From Hydrogenophaga sp. (GTDB lineage Bacteria > Pseudomonadota > Gammaproteobacteria > Burkholderiales > Burkholderiaceae_C), in assembly GCA_011390855.1 (NCBI GenBank), contig JAABRN010000520.1:1-7841 (forward strand): a DNA stretch of 7,841 bases, in the 5' to 3' direction. Below are positions 1 to 6,684 of the stretch, piece after piece. How positions within the stretch are numbered: position 1 is the first letter of the stretch; the number at the start of each line of letters is the position of its first letter. The notes below the pieces were generated by a model, which saw only the letters and a program-made list of their open reading frames with translations, did no database searches and was not told the origin of the DNA. The translations under genes and the position numbers were made by a program.

Positions 1-8
1 ATCGTGGG

Positions 9-46
9 TTGGGTACAGGCGTTTCGCGTGCAGCATATAGCATATG
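9..46 (+). promoter_or_regulatory. Possible weak promoter upstream of the molybdopterin oxidoreductase gene
   Basis: A TTGGGT at 9-14 could serve as a -35 element and the AT-rich stretch at 33-46 (GCATATAGCATATG) could hold a -10 such as CATATA at 34-39. The spacing would be 19 nt, longer than ideal. The AT-rich stretch is also a small dyad, CATAT-AGC-ATATG. It is the only AT-rich patch before the first gene. The window begins just upstream, so a promoter further left cannot be excluded. Confidence 0.2.
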
Positions 47-101
47 AATCACTCACCACCCCAGTTTTCCGACTCTCGGTGCCAACGATCCGACGTCCAC
101 C

Positions 102-2147
102 ATGAACACCTTCGCCGTCCGTGGCGCCTGCCCCCACGACTGTCCCGACACATGTGCCCTGCTCACCACGGTGGAGGACGGCGTGGCCGTTCGCGTGCAA
201 GGCAACCCCGAACATCCCCACACCGATGGCGCCCTGTGTACCAAGGTTTCGCGCTACACAGAACGCACCTACCACCCGGAACGGCTGTTGTACCCGTTGC
301 GGCGAACCGGCCCCAAAGGCAGCGGTCAGTTCGAGCGCGTGCACTGGGACACCGCACTCGATGACATCACGGCCAGACTCAGGGCGATAGCGGCGCGCAA
401 CCCCGAAGCCATCCAGCCCTACAGCTACGCTGGCACCATGGGCCAGGTGCAGGGCGAAGGGATGGCGGCGCGTTTCTTCAATCGGCTCGGCGCCGCGCTG
501 CTGGACCGCACCATCTGTGCCAATGCAGGCGCCGAAGGTCTGATGCACACCCTGGGTGGCAAGGTCGGCATGAAGGTGGAGCATTTCGCAGAGGCCGGCT
601 TGATCGTGATCTGGGGCAGCAACTCCATCGCCAGCAACCTGCATTTCTGGCGCCATGCGCAGCAGGCCAAGCGCAATGGCGCGCGTCTGATCTGCATCGA
701 TCCCCGGAAAAGTGAAACGGCCGACAAGTGCCACGATCACATCGCCCTTCGCCCCGGCACCGACGCCGCTCTGGCGCTGGCCGTGATGCACGAACTCATC
801 ACCCACGACTGGCTGGACCACGACTACATCTCCCGCCACACACTGGGCTGGGAACGGCTGCGAGAACGCGCCTTGCAATGGCCGCCAGAGCGGGCGGCAG
901 AGGTCTGCGGCGTGCCGGCGCAGCAGATAGAAGACCTTGCGCGTGCCTACGGCACCACCCAGGCTGCAGCGATTCGCCTCAACTACGGCATGCAACGCGT
1001 GCGCGGGGGTGGCAATGCGGTGCGCGCCGTGGCCTGCCTGCCGGCCCTGGTGGGTGCCTGGCGTCACCGTGCGGGCGGCTTGCTGCTGTCTTCATCAGGC
1101 TTCTTCCCGATTCAGCGCGCAACACTGCAGCGCACCGATCTCATGGCTGGCCGGACACCACGCACCATCAACATGAGCACCATCGGCGACGACCTGCTGC
1201 GCGATGCTTCGCCGGCTTTCGGCCCAAGAATCGAAGCCTTGATCGTCTACAACAGCAACCCGGTGGCAGTGGCGCCGGAGTCGTCCAAGGTGGTGCAAGG
1301 CTTTACCCGCGACGATCTGTTCACTGTGGTGCTTGAACACTTCCAGACCGATACCGCCGATCACGCCGACTACATCCTGCCAGCCACCACCCAGCTCGAA
1401 CATTGGGACATTCACGCCAGCTACGGCCACACCGATGTGCTGCTCAACCGCCCCGCCATCGCCCCCCTGGGCGAAGCCCGCACCAACACCGACATCTTTC
1501 GCGAACTGGCCCGTCGCATGGGCTTTGACGACCCCTGTTTTGCGGAGGACGACCTCACACTGTGTCGCGCGGCATTCGGTGACGCGGTTGACTTCGACCA
1601 CCTCCTGGCACATGGCTTCGCCACGCTCCCGGTGCCTGAAGCACCTTTTGCAGACGGCGCCTTCCCCACCGCTTCCGGTCGCTGCGAATTTTTCAGCGAG
1701 CGCCTCGCGGCCCAGGGGCTGGATGGACTGCCCGACCATTTGGCCAACTACGAGACGCCGGCCACCGGTGACCGCTACCCGCTGGCCATGATCTCGCCAC
1801 CGGCCCGCAACTTCCTCAACTCGACTTTCGTGAACGTGACCAGCCTGCGCGACATCGAGGGCGAACCCGTGCTGGAAATGCACGCCGACGATGCCCTTGC
1901 CCGTGGCATCGAATCTGGCCAGATGGTGCGGATCTTCAACGACCGAGGCGAGTACCGTTGCAAGGCCCAGGTGTCGCGCCGGGCACGCCCCGGTGTGGTG
2001 AACGGACTGGGCATCTGGTGGCGCAAGCTCGGTGCGTTTGGCACCAATGTGAACGAAGTGACCAGCCAAAGGCTCACCGACCTGGGCCGTGGTCCGGTGT
2101 TTTACGACTGTGCGGTCGAAGTCAGACCGCTGGCGGAGTCGACCTGA
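102..2147 (+). CDS. Molybdopterin oxidoreductase family protein (formate dehydrogenase/BisC-like, 4Fe-4S + bis-MGD), 681 aa
   Basis: A cytoplasmic molybdoenzyme of the DMSO-reductase superfamily with unknown substrate. It has no twin-arginine signal. The N-terminal 4Fe-4S site is C10-x3-C14-x3-C18 (in CPHDCPDTC) with C46. MGD-binding stretches follow at about 167-176 (VIVIWGSN-like), 198-206 (CIDPRKSET) and 424-430 (YILPATT). The C-terminal molydopterin-dinucleotide-binding domain spans about 558-680. Aligned from memory with E. coli FdhF, C139 falls where FdhF has its molybdenum-ligating selenocysteine 140, but the next residue is Ala, not the catalytic His of formate dehydrogenases. I therefore do not call it a formate dehydrogenase. 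No Shine-Dalgarno is obvious, but starting at residue 1 places the iron-sulfur motif at the usual distance. No electron-transfer partner gene is visible. The next gene overlaps the stop codon, so the two are probably cotranscribed. Confidence 0.93.
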   Translation: MNTFAVRGACPHDCPDTCALLTTVEDGVAVRVQGNPEHPHTDGALCTKVSRYTERTYHPERLLYPLRRTGPKGSGQFERVHWDTALDDITARLRAIAARNPEAIQPYSYAGTMGQVQGEGMAARFFNRLGAALLDRTICANAGAEGLMHTLGGKVGMKVEHFAEAGLIVIWGSNSIASNLHFWRHAQQAKRNGARLICIDPRKSETADKCHDHIALRPGTDAALALAVMHELITHDWLDHDYISRHTLGWERLRERALQWPPERAAEVCGVPAQQIEDLARAYGTTQAAAIRLNYGMQRVRGGGNAVRAVACLPALVGAWRHRAGGLLLSSSGFFPIQRATLQRTDLMAGRTPRTINMSTIGDDLLRDASPAFGPRIEALIVYNSNPVAVAPESSKVVQGFTRDDLFTVVLEHFQTDTADHADYILPATTQLEHWDIHASYGHTDVLLNRPAIAPLGEARTNTDIFRELARRMGFDDPCFAEDDLTLCRAAFGDAVDFDHLLAHGFATLPVPEAPFADGAFPTASGRCEFFSERLAAQGLDGLPDHLANYETPATGDRYPLAMISPPARNFLNSTFVNVTSLRDIEGEPVLEMHADDALARGIESGQMVRIFNDRGEYRCKAQVSRRARPGVVNGLGIWWRKLGAFGTNVNEVTSQRLTDLGRGPVFYDCAVEVRPLAEST

Positions 2148-3265
2148 TGGCTCTGCTTCGGGTGCTGGGAGCCTGCACGGCCATGTTGTTTGCGACCAGT
2201 CTGGTGGGCTGCGCCAGCCCTACCACGGGCGTCGGCTACTACTGGCAGTCGGTCACCGGTCACTTGCAGCTGATGCAGGCCGCCCGCCCGGTCGATGCCT
2301 GGATACAAGACGAACAAACGCCTGAGGCTCTCAAGGCGCGCCTGGCCACCGCCCAGCGTATCCGGACTTTTGCAGCCAGCGAACTGGCCCTGCCCGACAA
2401 CGCCAGCTACCGCCGCTACGCCGACCTGCAACGCCGCGCTGCCGTGTACAACGTGGTTGCAGCGCCGGCACTGGAGCTCACGCTGAATACCTGGTGCTTT
2501 CCGGTGGTGGGCTGCGTGGGCTACCGGGGCTATTACAGCGAAACGAATGCCCGGATCTTTGCCGAGAGCCTGCCCCGCGAGCTGGATGTGGCCGTGTACC
2601 CCGTTGCGGCGTACTCCACGCTGGGCTGGATGAACTGGGCGGGTGGCGACCCTTTGCTCAACACCTTCATCGGCTACCCGGAAGGGGAACTGGCCCGAAT
2701 CATCTTTCATGAACTTGCCCATCAGGTGGTGTACGTGAAGAACGACACCATGTTCAATGAGTCGTTCGCCACCGCCGTGGAGCGACTGGGTGGCACGCGC
2801 TGGCTGGCGCAGCGGGCAGGCGAGAAGGCCAAGACCGAATACGCTGCCTACGATGCCCGTCGCCGTGAGTTTCGCGCCTTGACCCTGGCCGCACGCGCAC
2901 GCCTGCAGGCCATCTTTACTGACGCGTCACTTGACGATGCAGCCAAACACCAGCAAAAGGCAGCAGCCATGGCGCTATTCCGCCAGGACTATGAAGCCAC
3001 CAAGCAGCGCTGGGGTGGGTTCGCGGGCTACGACGCCTGGGTGGCGCGCGCGAACAACGCCACGTTCGCAACCCAGGCCGCCTACGACGAACTGGTACCC
3101 GGCTTTGAGGCGCTGTTCGAACGCGAAGGACGCGACTTCGCCCGGTTCTACGAAGCGGTTCGTGCGCTCAGCAAACAAACCAAAGGCGAGCGGCACAGGC
3201 AGCTTCGGCGCATGGCCCCGACAGTTGAAAATACCGCAGCTTTCCTTCCAGACGCACTCCGTTAA
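2147..3265 (+). CDS. Aminopeptidase family lipoprotein (predicted zinc aminopeptidase, COG4324/PF10023), 372 aa
   Basis: A predicted zinc peptidase anchored by a lipid. The ATG shares its A with the preceding TGA (TGATG), and GCGGAG at 2133-2138 gives a ribosome site 8 nt upstream. An in-frame upstream extension inside the previous gene is rejected because it would bury the signal peptide. Residues 1-21 form a lipoprotein signal with lipobox L19-V20-G21-C22. Position +2 is Ala, not Asp, so by the Lol rule it should go to the outer membrane facing the periplasm. The zinc motif is H188-E-L-A-H192, followed by N204-E205 in NESFATAVE; E205 is the likely third ligand. The YYWQSVTGHL stretch after the lipobox and C117/C123 in a Trp-Cys-Phe-Pro context fit what I remember of this family. 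The physiological substrate is unknown. It probably lies in the same operon as its neighbours. Confidence 0.9.
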   Translation: MALLRVLGACTAMLFATSLVGCASPTTGVGYYWQSVTGHLQLMQAARPVDAWIQDEQTPEALKARLATAQRIRTFAASELALPDNASYRRYADLQRRAAVYNVVAAPALELTLNTWCFPVVGCVGYRGYYSETNARIFAESLPRELDVAVYPVAAYSTLGWMNWAGGDPLLNTFIGYPEGELARIIFHELAHQVVYVKNDTMFNESFATAVERLGGTRWLAQRAGEKAKTEYAAYDARRREFRALTLAARARLQAIFTDASLDDAAKHQQKAAAMALFRQDYEATKQRWGGFAGYDAWVARANNATFATQAAYDELVPGFEALFEREGRDFARFYEAVRALSKQTKGERHRQLRRMAPTVENTAAFLPDALR

Positions 3266-3288
3266 GCGAGCTTCACAGGATTCAAACC

Positions 3289-3624
3289 ATGGCAGACATC
3301 CATATCCGGCGCGATCACCAACTCGGGCTCAGCGCCGCCCGCAAAGTGGCCTGGCAATGGGCCGAACAGGCAGAAGAAAAATTCGACATGAGCTGCACTT
3401 ATGAAGAAAGTGACTCCTGCGACGAAGTGCAGTTCACCCGCTCGGGCGTCAGCGGTACGCTCAAAGTGTCAAAAGACCACTTTGAACTGGACGCGCAACT
3501 GGGTTTCCTGCTCGGGGCCTTCAAGGACCGGATCGAGGGCGAGATCGTGAAGAACCTCGACGCCCTGCTGGCTGCGAAAAAACCCGCTGCAAAAAAGGCG
3601 CCAACCAAGAAAAAGGCCACCTGA
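3289..3624 (+). CDS. Polyhydroxyalkanoic acid system family protein (PHA_gran_rgn, PF09650), 111 aa
   Basis: A small protein of the family found with polyhydroxyalkanoate granule genes; its biochemical role is poorly defined. The family core is about residues 1-93: the start MADIHIRRDHQLGL, a beta-rich middle with SGVSGTLKV at 52-60, then LDAQLGFLLGAFKDRIEGEI and a final helix. Residues 96-111 form a Lys/Ala/Pro tail resembling the basic tails of some granule-associated and histone-like proteins. The tail could bind DNA or the granule surface, which is inference. AGGA at 3277-3280 lies 8 nt before the ATG. Only 23 nt separate it from the aminopeptidase gene, so it is probably the last gene of that operon. 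The stop codon lies inside a strong hairpin shared with the opposing ACBP gene. Confidence 0.9.
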   Translation: MADIHIRRDHQLGLSAARKVAWQWAEQAEEKFDMSCTYEESDSCDEVQFTRSGVSGTLKVSKDHFELDAQLGFLLGAFKDRIEGEIVKNLDALLAAKKPAAKKAPTKKKAT

Positions 3625-3640
3625 GATTGTCTCGGTGGCC
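3610..3640 (-). terminator. Intrinsic terminator of the ACBP gene, overlapping the 3' end of the PHA-system gene
   Basis: GGCCACC at 3615-3621 pairs with GGTGGCC at 3634-3640, and GAGA at 3623-3626 pairs with TCTC at 3630-3633. The loop is TTG and T3622 is a single bulge. On the - strand the hairpin is followed directly by TTTTTC, from the A run at 3610-3614, which makes a textbook rho-independent terminator for the ACBP transcript. On the + strand the same hairpin contains the TGA of the PHA-system gene but has no T tract, so it would terminate weakly there. Confidence 0.75.
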
Positions 3641-3644
3641 CAGT

Positions 3645-3661
3645 GCAATGCGTTGCATTGC
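3645..3661. repeat. Short perfect inverted repeat between convergent genes
   Basis: GCAATGC-GTT-GCATTGC is a perfect 7-bp inverted repeat with a 3-nt loop, 4 nt after the shared terminator hairpin. It could be a second stem that strengthens termination of + strand transcription from the PHA-system operon. It has no T tract and could equally be a chance dyad. Confidence 0.45.
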
Positions 3662-3674
3662 GCGTTCGGTGTGG

Positions 3675-3929
3675 TCAGCTGAGACTTTCGATCAGGTCGA
3701 CGTACTGCTGCATGGCGTCGTCGCTGGAGGTGCCCTTGCAGCCACTCCATGCGTCCCACTTGGCCCGCCCCACCATGTCGCCAAACCCGGGCTTCTTTTC
3801 GGCATTGTCCCCCGTGGTGGCCTGCTTGTAGAGCGCATAAATCTTCAACAGCGTGGCATTGTCAGGACGCTCGCTGAGGTTCTTGGAATTGGCAACGGCT
3901 GCTTCAAAGCGGGATTTGAGGTCGGACAT
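3675..3929 (-). CDS. Acyl-CoA-binding protein (ACBP), 84 aa
   Basis: A small cytosolic four-helix protein that binds long-chain acyl-CoA esters and presents them to lipid enzymes. Compared from memory with bovine ACBP, the ligand residues are all present at a constant +3 offset: Y31, Y34 and K35 in IYALYKQATTGD, K57 in GRAKWDAW, and Y76 in the last helix. The KGTSSDDAM stretch is also typical. The length matches the family norm of about 86 residues. The start at 3929 is chosen because AGGAG lies 6 nt upstream and the protein then begins with the usual MSDLKSRFEAA. A longer in-frame start at 3971 has no ribosome site. The gene is convergent with the PHA-system gene and divergent from the WS/DGAT gene, a likely consumer of acyl-CoA. 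Confidence 0.95.
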   Translation of the reverse strand: MSDLKSRFEAAVANSKNLSERPDNATLLKIYALYKQATTGDNAEKKPGFGDMVGRAKWDAWSGCKGTSSDDAMQQYVDLIESLS

Positions 3930-3940
3930 GGAGATCTCCT
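3930..3940 (-). promoter_or_regulatory. ACBP ribosome binding site inside a 10-bp palindrome
   Basis: The AGGAG of ACBP (complement of 3936-3940) overlaps the perfect palindrome GGAGATCTCC at 3930-3939, directly before the ATG. The palindrome has no loop, so it cannot fold well on itself in one RNA. A DNA-binding repressor site or chance are the alternatives. Confidence 0.5.
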
Positions 3941-4162
3941 TTGTGAATTGAGTCTGTGCCCCGGAGGGCAACTGGACGCGCCCGCAGACGCCTCCATGAT
4001 GAGATGTGCCACGAAATGCCGGGGCAACGCCGGCATCAGGGCTCGCCCGGTATCTTACGTGCTGACCTGACGGCAGAATAGAGGCGAAACTCTGACAACA
4101 ACAACCCGCCTCAGCCGCCAGCGATCGCGCCGATCGATCGGACAGGGGCAGCAGGAGACAAC
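3941..4162. promoter_or_regulatory. Divergent control region between ACBP and WS/DGAT, with inverted repeats
   Basis: This gene-free stretch must carry promoters for both divergent genes. The clearest structure is the perfect 7-bp inverted repeat ATGCCGG-(7 nt)-CCGGCAT at 4016-4036. A smaller one, TGCCC-CGGA-GGGCA, lies at 3957-3970. Nested GATC palindromes occur at 4121-4140 (GCGATCGC, then CGATCGATCG). I could not identify a convincing -35/-10 pair for either gene. AGGAG at 4153-4157 is the ribosome site for the WS/DGAT start at 4163. The 4016-4036 repeat is a candidate operator for a shared regulator. Confidence 0.45.
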
Positions 4163-5764
4163 ATGGTTCAGCGCGTTCGCCTCAAGGCGGCTCACACCGC
4201 CACGACAGCCGCGGCCGCCCCCATGGCGCGCCGCAAAACAAAACCCGGTCCAGTCCTGGAAGCTGCGGTGACCAGGCCCCAGGTCCGGCCAACCCGAACA
4301 TTGCTCGCCACCAGCCTGGGGCTGGAAGGGGAGCGCATGAGCAAGGTCGACACAGCCTGGTTGCGCATGGACTCGGCTTGCAACCTGATGATGATTGTCG
4401 GTGTATGGGTACTGCGGCCAGGCATCACCCTGGACGCCTTGAACGAGCGCGTGCGCGATCGCTTGCTGCCCTACAGGCGGTTTGTGCAGGTTGCCTGCCA
4501 GGATGCCGCTGGCGCTCACTGGTCAGACGATCCAGACTTTGAGCTGGGAAGGCATGTGCTGGCACGGCAGCTCGAATGCCAGAAGGGCGAAAGCGAACAG
4601 GCCGCCCTGCAGGCCCGTGTGGCGCACCTGACCATGCAGCCGCTCGATCACGACCATCCCCTGTGGCAGTTCGAGCTGATAGAACAATACCAGGGCGGGT
4701 CTGCGCTGGTGGCCCGCATCCACCATTGCATTGCCGACGGCATCGCGCTGATCAGCGTGATGATGAGTCTGGTCGACGGCGGCACACCTCCGCCACAGCG
4801 CAAGCCGCGCAAGACCGCCCGCGCAGGCATGGAAGCCGCTGAAGACTGGGTGGCCGATTCGCTGATCCGCCCCTTGGGTGAGCTGACGGCGCGCGCACTG
4901 GAAGTGGCTGGTGGCAGCGCCGCGAAATCGCTGTCGTTGCTGGCCTCGCCACAACAAAGCTTGAATGAAACCCTTGGCCAGGCCATGGACATCGCGCGCA
5001 TCGGCGGGCAACTGGCCAGCGACCTGGCCGCGCTGGCACTCATGCCCGATGATTCCCCCACCCGGCTCAAGGGCCAGCCCGGTCGGCACAAGCGCGTGGC
5101 ATGGTGCGAACCCCTGCCGCTCGACGAAGTGAAGGCCATCAGCAAGGGCCTGAAGTGCTCCATCAACGATGTGCTGCTGAGTTGCGTGGCAGGTGCCATC
5201 GGCTCCTATTTGCGACACCAGGGCGACGACCCTCGCGGACAGGAAATCCGTGCCATGGTGCCGATCAATCTGCGGCCCATGTCCGATGCCTGGAAGCTGG
5301 GCAACCGATTTGGCCTTGTGCCCCTGGTGCTCCCGATCGGTATGGACAACCCCGTCGAACGCGCGCTGGCAGTTCGCGCCCGCATGAACAACCTCAAGGG
5401 CAGCCTTCAGCCACTGCTGACGTTTGGACTGCTGTCGGTCGCAGGTTTGTTGATCAAGCCCGCACAAGACGCGATGCTGAGTCTTTTCGGGCGCAAGACC
5501 ACGGCAGTGATGACCAATGTGCCCGGGCCCAGCGAAAAACTCAAGGTGTGCGGCTCCACCCTGGAGCAGACCATGTTCTGGGTACCGCAGACCGGCACCG
5601 TGGGACTGGGTGTGTCGATCCTGAGCTACGGTGGCGGCGTGCAGTTCGGCGTGATCGCCGACACCACGCTGTGCCCCGACCCACAAAAAATCATCGATGA
5701 GTTCGAGCCCGAGTTCCGCCGGCTGATGACGTTGACGCTGATGTTGCCTTGGGGAAGTGAGTGA
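4163..5764 (+). CDS. Wax ester synthase/diacylglycerol acyltransferase (WS/DGAT) family O-acyltransferase, 533 aa
   Basis: The family transfers an acyl group from acyl-CoA to a fatty alcohol or diacylglycerol, making wax esters or triacylglycerol at the inner membrane or lipid bodies. The catalytic motif HHxxxDG is H187-H188-C-I-A-D192-G193 in the N-terminal acyltransferase domain. Further family motifs are N335-D336 in SINDVLLS, N369-L-R-P372 in MVPINLRPM, and T451-N-V-P-G-P456 in the C-terminal domain. The body from M59 (MSKVDTAWLRMDSACN) matches the usual start of the family and would give 475 aa. Residues 1-58 are an extra Ala/Lys/Arg/Pro-rich stretch. Both starts have a plausible ribosome site: AGGAG 5 nt before 4163 and GGGGAG 3 nt before 4337. 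The start is therefore uncertain. The neighbouring ACBP gene supports use of acyl-CoA. Whether waxes, triacylglycerol or both are made cannot be told. Confidence 0.93.
   Translation: MVQRVRLKAAHTATTAAAAPMARRKTKPGPVLEAAVTRPQVRPTRTLLATSLGLEGERMSKVDTAWLRMDSACNLMMIVGVWVLRPGITLDALNERVRDRLLPYRRFVQVACQDAAGAHWSDDPDFELGRHVLARQLECQKGESEQAALQARVAHLTMQPLDHDHPLWQFELIEQYQGGSALVARIHHCIADGIALISVMMSLVDGGTPPPQRKPRKTARAGMEAAEDWVADSLIRPLGELTARALEVAGGSAAKSLSLLASPQQSLNETLGQAMDIARIGGQLASDLAALALMPDDSPTRLKGQPGRHKRVAWCEPLPLDEVKAISKGLKCSINDVLLSCVAGAIGSYLRHQGDDPRGQEIRAMVPINLRPMSDAWKLGNRFGLVPLVLPIGMDNPVERALAVRARMNNLKGSLQPLLTFGLLSVAGLLIKPAQDAMLSLFGRKTTAVMTNVPGPSEKLKVCGSTLEQTMFWVPQTGTVGLGVSILSYGGGVQFGVIADTTLCPDPQKIIDEFEPEFRRLMTLTLMLPWGSE
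4326..4339 (+). promoter_or_regulatory. Alternative ribosome site and start of WS/DGAT
   Basis: AAGGGGAG at 4326-4333 precedes ATG at 4337. Starting here removes 58 residues and gives a protein of typical family length beginning at the conserved core. The purine run is close to the ATG (3 nt after GGGGAG, 7 nt after AAGG). It could be the main start, a secondary start, or simply Gly/Glu codons. Confidence 0.4.
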
Positions 5765-5767
5765 GGC

Positions 5768-5841
5768 ACCCCCGCGGCGCTTCGCGCCACCCCCTCAAGG
5801 GGGCGATACCAGTCGTCCGGCAAAGCCGGCCCGACGGTATC
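5768..5841. repeat. REP-like structured intergenic repeat (three consecutive hairpins)
   Basis: Three hairpins are packed in about 70 bp just after the WS/DGAT stop. The first is GGCGC-TTC-GCGCC at 5776-5788. The second is CCCCC-TCAA-GGGGG at 5790-5803. The third is a long stem at 5805-5841, in which GATACC pairs with GGTATC, GTCG with CGAC and CCGGC with GCCGG around an AAA loop, with small bulges between. I recall similar C-run/G-run plus GGCGCTTCGCGCC elements repeated in Comamonadaceae genomes, so I call it a repetitive extragenic element. It may also stop transcription from both converging genes or protect mRNA ends. Only one copy is visible here, so repetitiveness is not shown. Confidence 0.6.
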
Positions 5842-5899
5842 TCTGGATAAAAGACACAGCGCGCCGATGGGCATTGGCCCGCCCCCGCCGTGCTGCGCA

Positions 5900-5916
5900 C
5901 CCGCCTCTCAGGCGGG
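5900..5916 (-). terminator. Hairpin around the coaX stop codon, possible terminator
   Basis: CCCGCC-TCTCA-GGCGGG is a perfect 6-bp GC stem whose loop contains the coaX stop codon (complement of TCA at 5908-5910). No T run follows on the - strand, so it would be at best a weak intrinsic terminator, perhaps helped by the REP-like element beyond it. Confidence 0.4.
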
Positions 5917-6678
5917 CGCCAGACGGCGATCAGCGATTTCCAGCAAGCCGTCGAAGATCAGGCTCTCCACCAGTTCAACTGGCGTGGACATGCTGGGTGC
6001 CATCTTCCAGCCTGCGCCACCAGTCATGTAGCAGACGGGCGCATAACCGCTGTATTTCTGCAGATTTTCAACCATGCGTTGCACCGCGCCTGCAATGGCA
6101 AAGGTGCCGCCACTGGTGAGGGCGTCGCTGGTGTTGGTCGGAAAATCGCGTACGTCTCCCGTTGGCACATGGAGTCCGGCAGTGCCAGACTCCAGCGCGC
6201 GCAACATGATCCCGTGCCCGGGCAGAATGATCCCGCCGAGGAAACGGCCATCGATATCGATCGCCTCCACCGTGACCGCTGTGCCCACCATCACCACGAC
6301 GCAGGGTCTGCGCGGTCCCTGGGACAACAGCCGCTGCCGAGCCCCGATCACGGCCACCCATCGATCGGTGCCGAGGCGCGCAGGGTGGTCGTAACCATTG
6401 ACCACGCCCGCCTCTTCGCTGCTGGAGACCACCCACTGAGGCGCCACATCCCACAATTCCAGTTGCTCTTCCACGCGGCGCTTGACTGCATCGCCGGCCA
6501 CCACACATCCCATCACCCATTTCGGCGACGGCAGGTCGGCCCAGTCGCCCTCCGAGAGTTTTTCGATGTTTTCGAGAAACTGCGCCCCGTGCGCCAGCAA
6601 CCGGGCGCCGACGCGTGGTGCATCGTAAAGCGCCCATTTCAGGCGGGTGTTGCCAACGTCCAGGGCCAGAAATGTCAT
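5908..6678 (-). CDS. coaX: Type III pantothenate kinase, 256 aa
   Basis: Phosphorylates pantothenate with ATP to 4'-phosphopantothenate, the first step of coenzyme A synthesis, in the cytoplasm. It belongs to the ASKHA fold. Visible motifs are the phosphate loop D7-V-G-N-T11 at the N-terminus, G103-T-D105-R-W in [13 protein letters not shown], where D105 is the expected catalytic base, and G132-T-A-V-T136-V. The glycine-rich [15 protein letters not shown] at about 148-162 follows. The length is normal. The ATG at 6678 puts the DxGNT loop at its usual place, but no Shine-Dalgarno precedes it. CoaX enzymes typically need a monovalent cation and resist feedback by CoA. In many Burkholderiales birA lies just upstream; here a LuxR-family gene does, 76 bp away. 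CoA supply suits the acyl-CoA theme of the neighbours, though that link may be coincidence. Confidence 0.95.
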   Translation of the reverse strand: MTFLALDVGNTRLKWALYDAPRVGARLLAHGAQFLENIEKLSEGDWADLPSPKWVMGCVVAGDAVKRRVEEQLELWDVAPQWVVSSSEEAGVVNGYDHPARLGTDRWVAVIGARQRLLSQGPRRPCVVVMVGTAVTVEAIDIDGRFLGGIILPGHGIMLRALESGTAGLHVPTGDVRDFPTNTSDALTSGGTFAIAGAVQRMVENLQKYSGYAPVCYMTGGAGWKMAPSMSTPVELVESLIFDGLLEIADRRLAPA

Positions 6679-6684
6679 GGCCGC

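Noticed and set aside
1095..2069. Long open frame opposite the molybdoenzyme gene
   Set aside because: High-GC antisense shadow with low-complexity Gly/Val/His content and no recognisable motifs; the + strand gene carries clear family motifs throughout.
1958..2146. In-frame upstream extension of the aminopeptidase gene
   Set aside because: It would lie wholly inside the molybdoenzyme gene and displace the lipoprotein signal peptide; the TGATG start at 2147 has a ribosome site.
3591..3597. Slippery heptamer A-AAA-AAG in the correct phase near the 3' end of the PHA-system gene, with a hairpin downstream
   Set aside because: The hairpin begins 17 nt later, beyond the usual 5-9 nt, and the -1 frame runs on to 4070 only through sequence antisense to ACBP. 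The Lys-rich tail explains the A runs.
3930..3971. Longer ACBP start at 3971
   Set aside because: No ribosome site there, and the extra residues are absent from the ACBP fold; 3929 has AGGAG at 6 nt.
4121..4140. Cluster of GATC-containing palindromes (GCGATCGC, CGATCGATCG), possibly methylation-controlled or origin-like
   Set aside because: Only one small cluster, no DnaA boxes or AT-rich unwinding region; chance is likely in high-GC DNA.
4523..5686. Long open frame opposite the WS/DGAT gene
   Set aside because: Antisense shadow; composition rich in His/Gln/Gly and no domain recognised, while the + strand has all WS/DGAT motifs.
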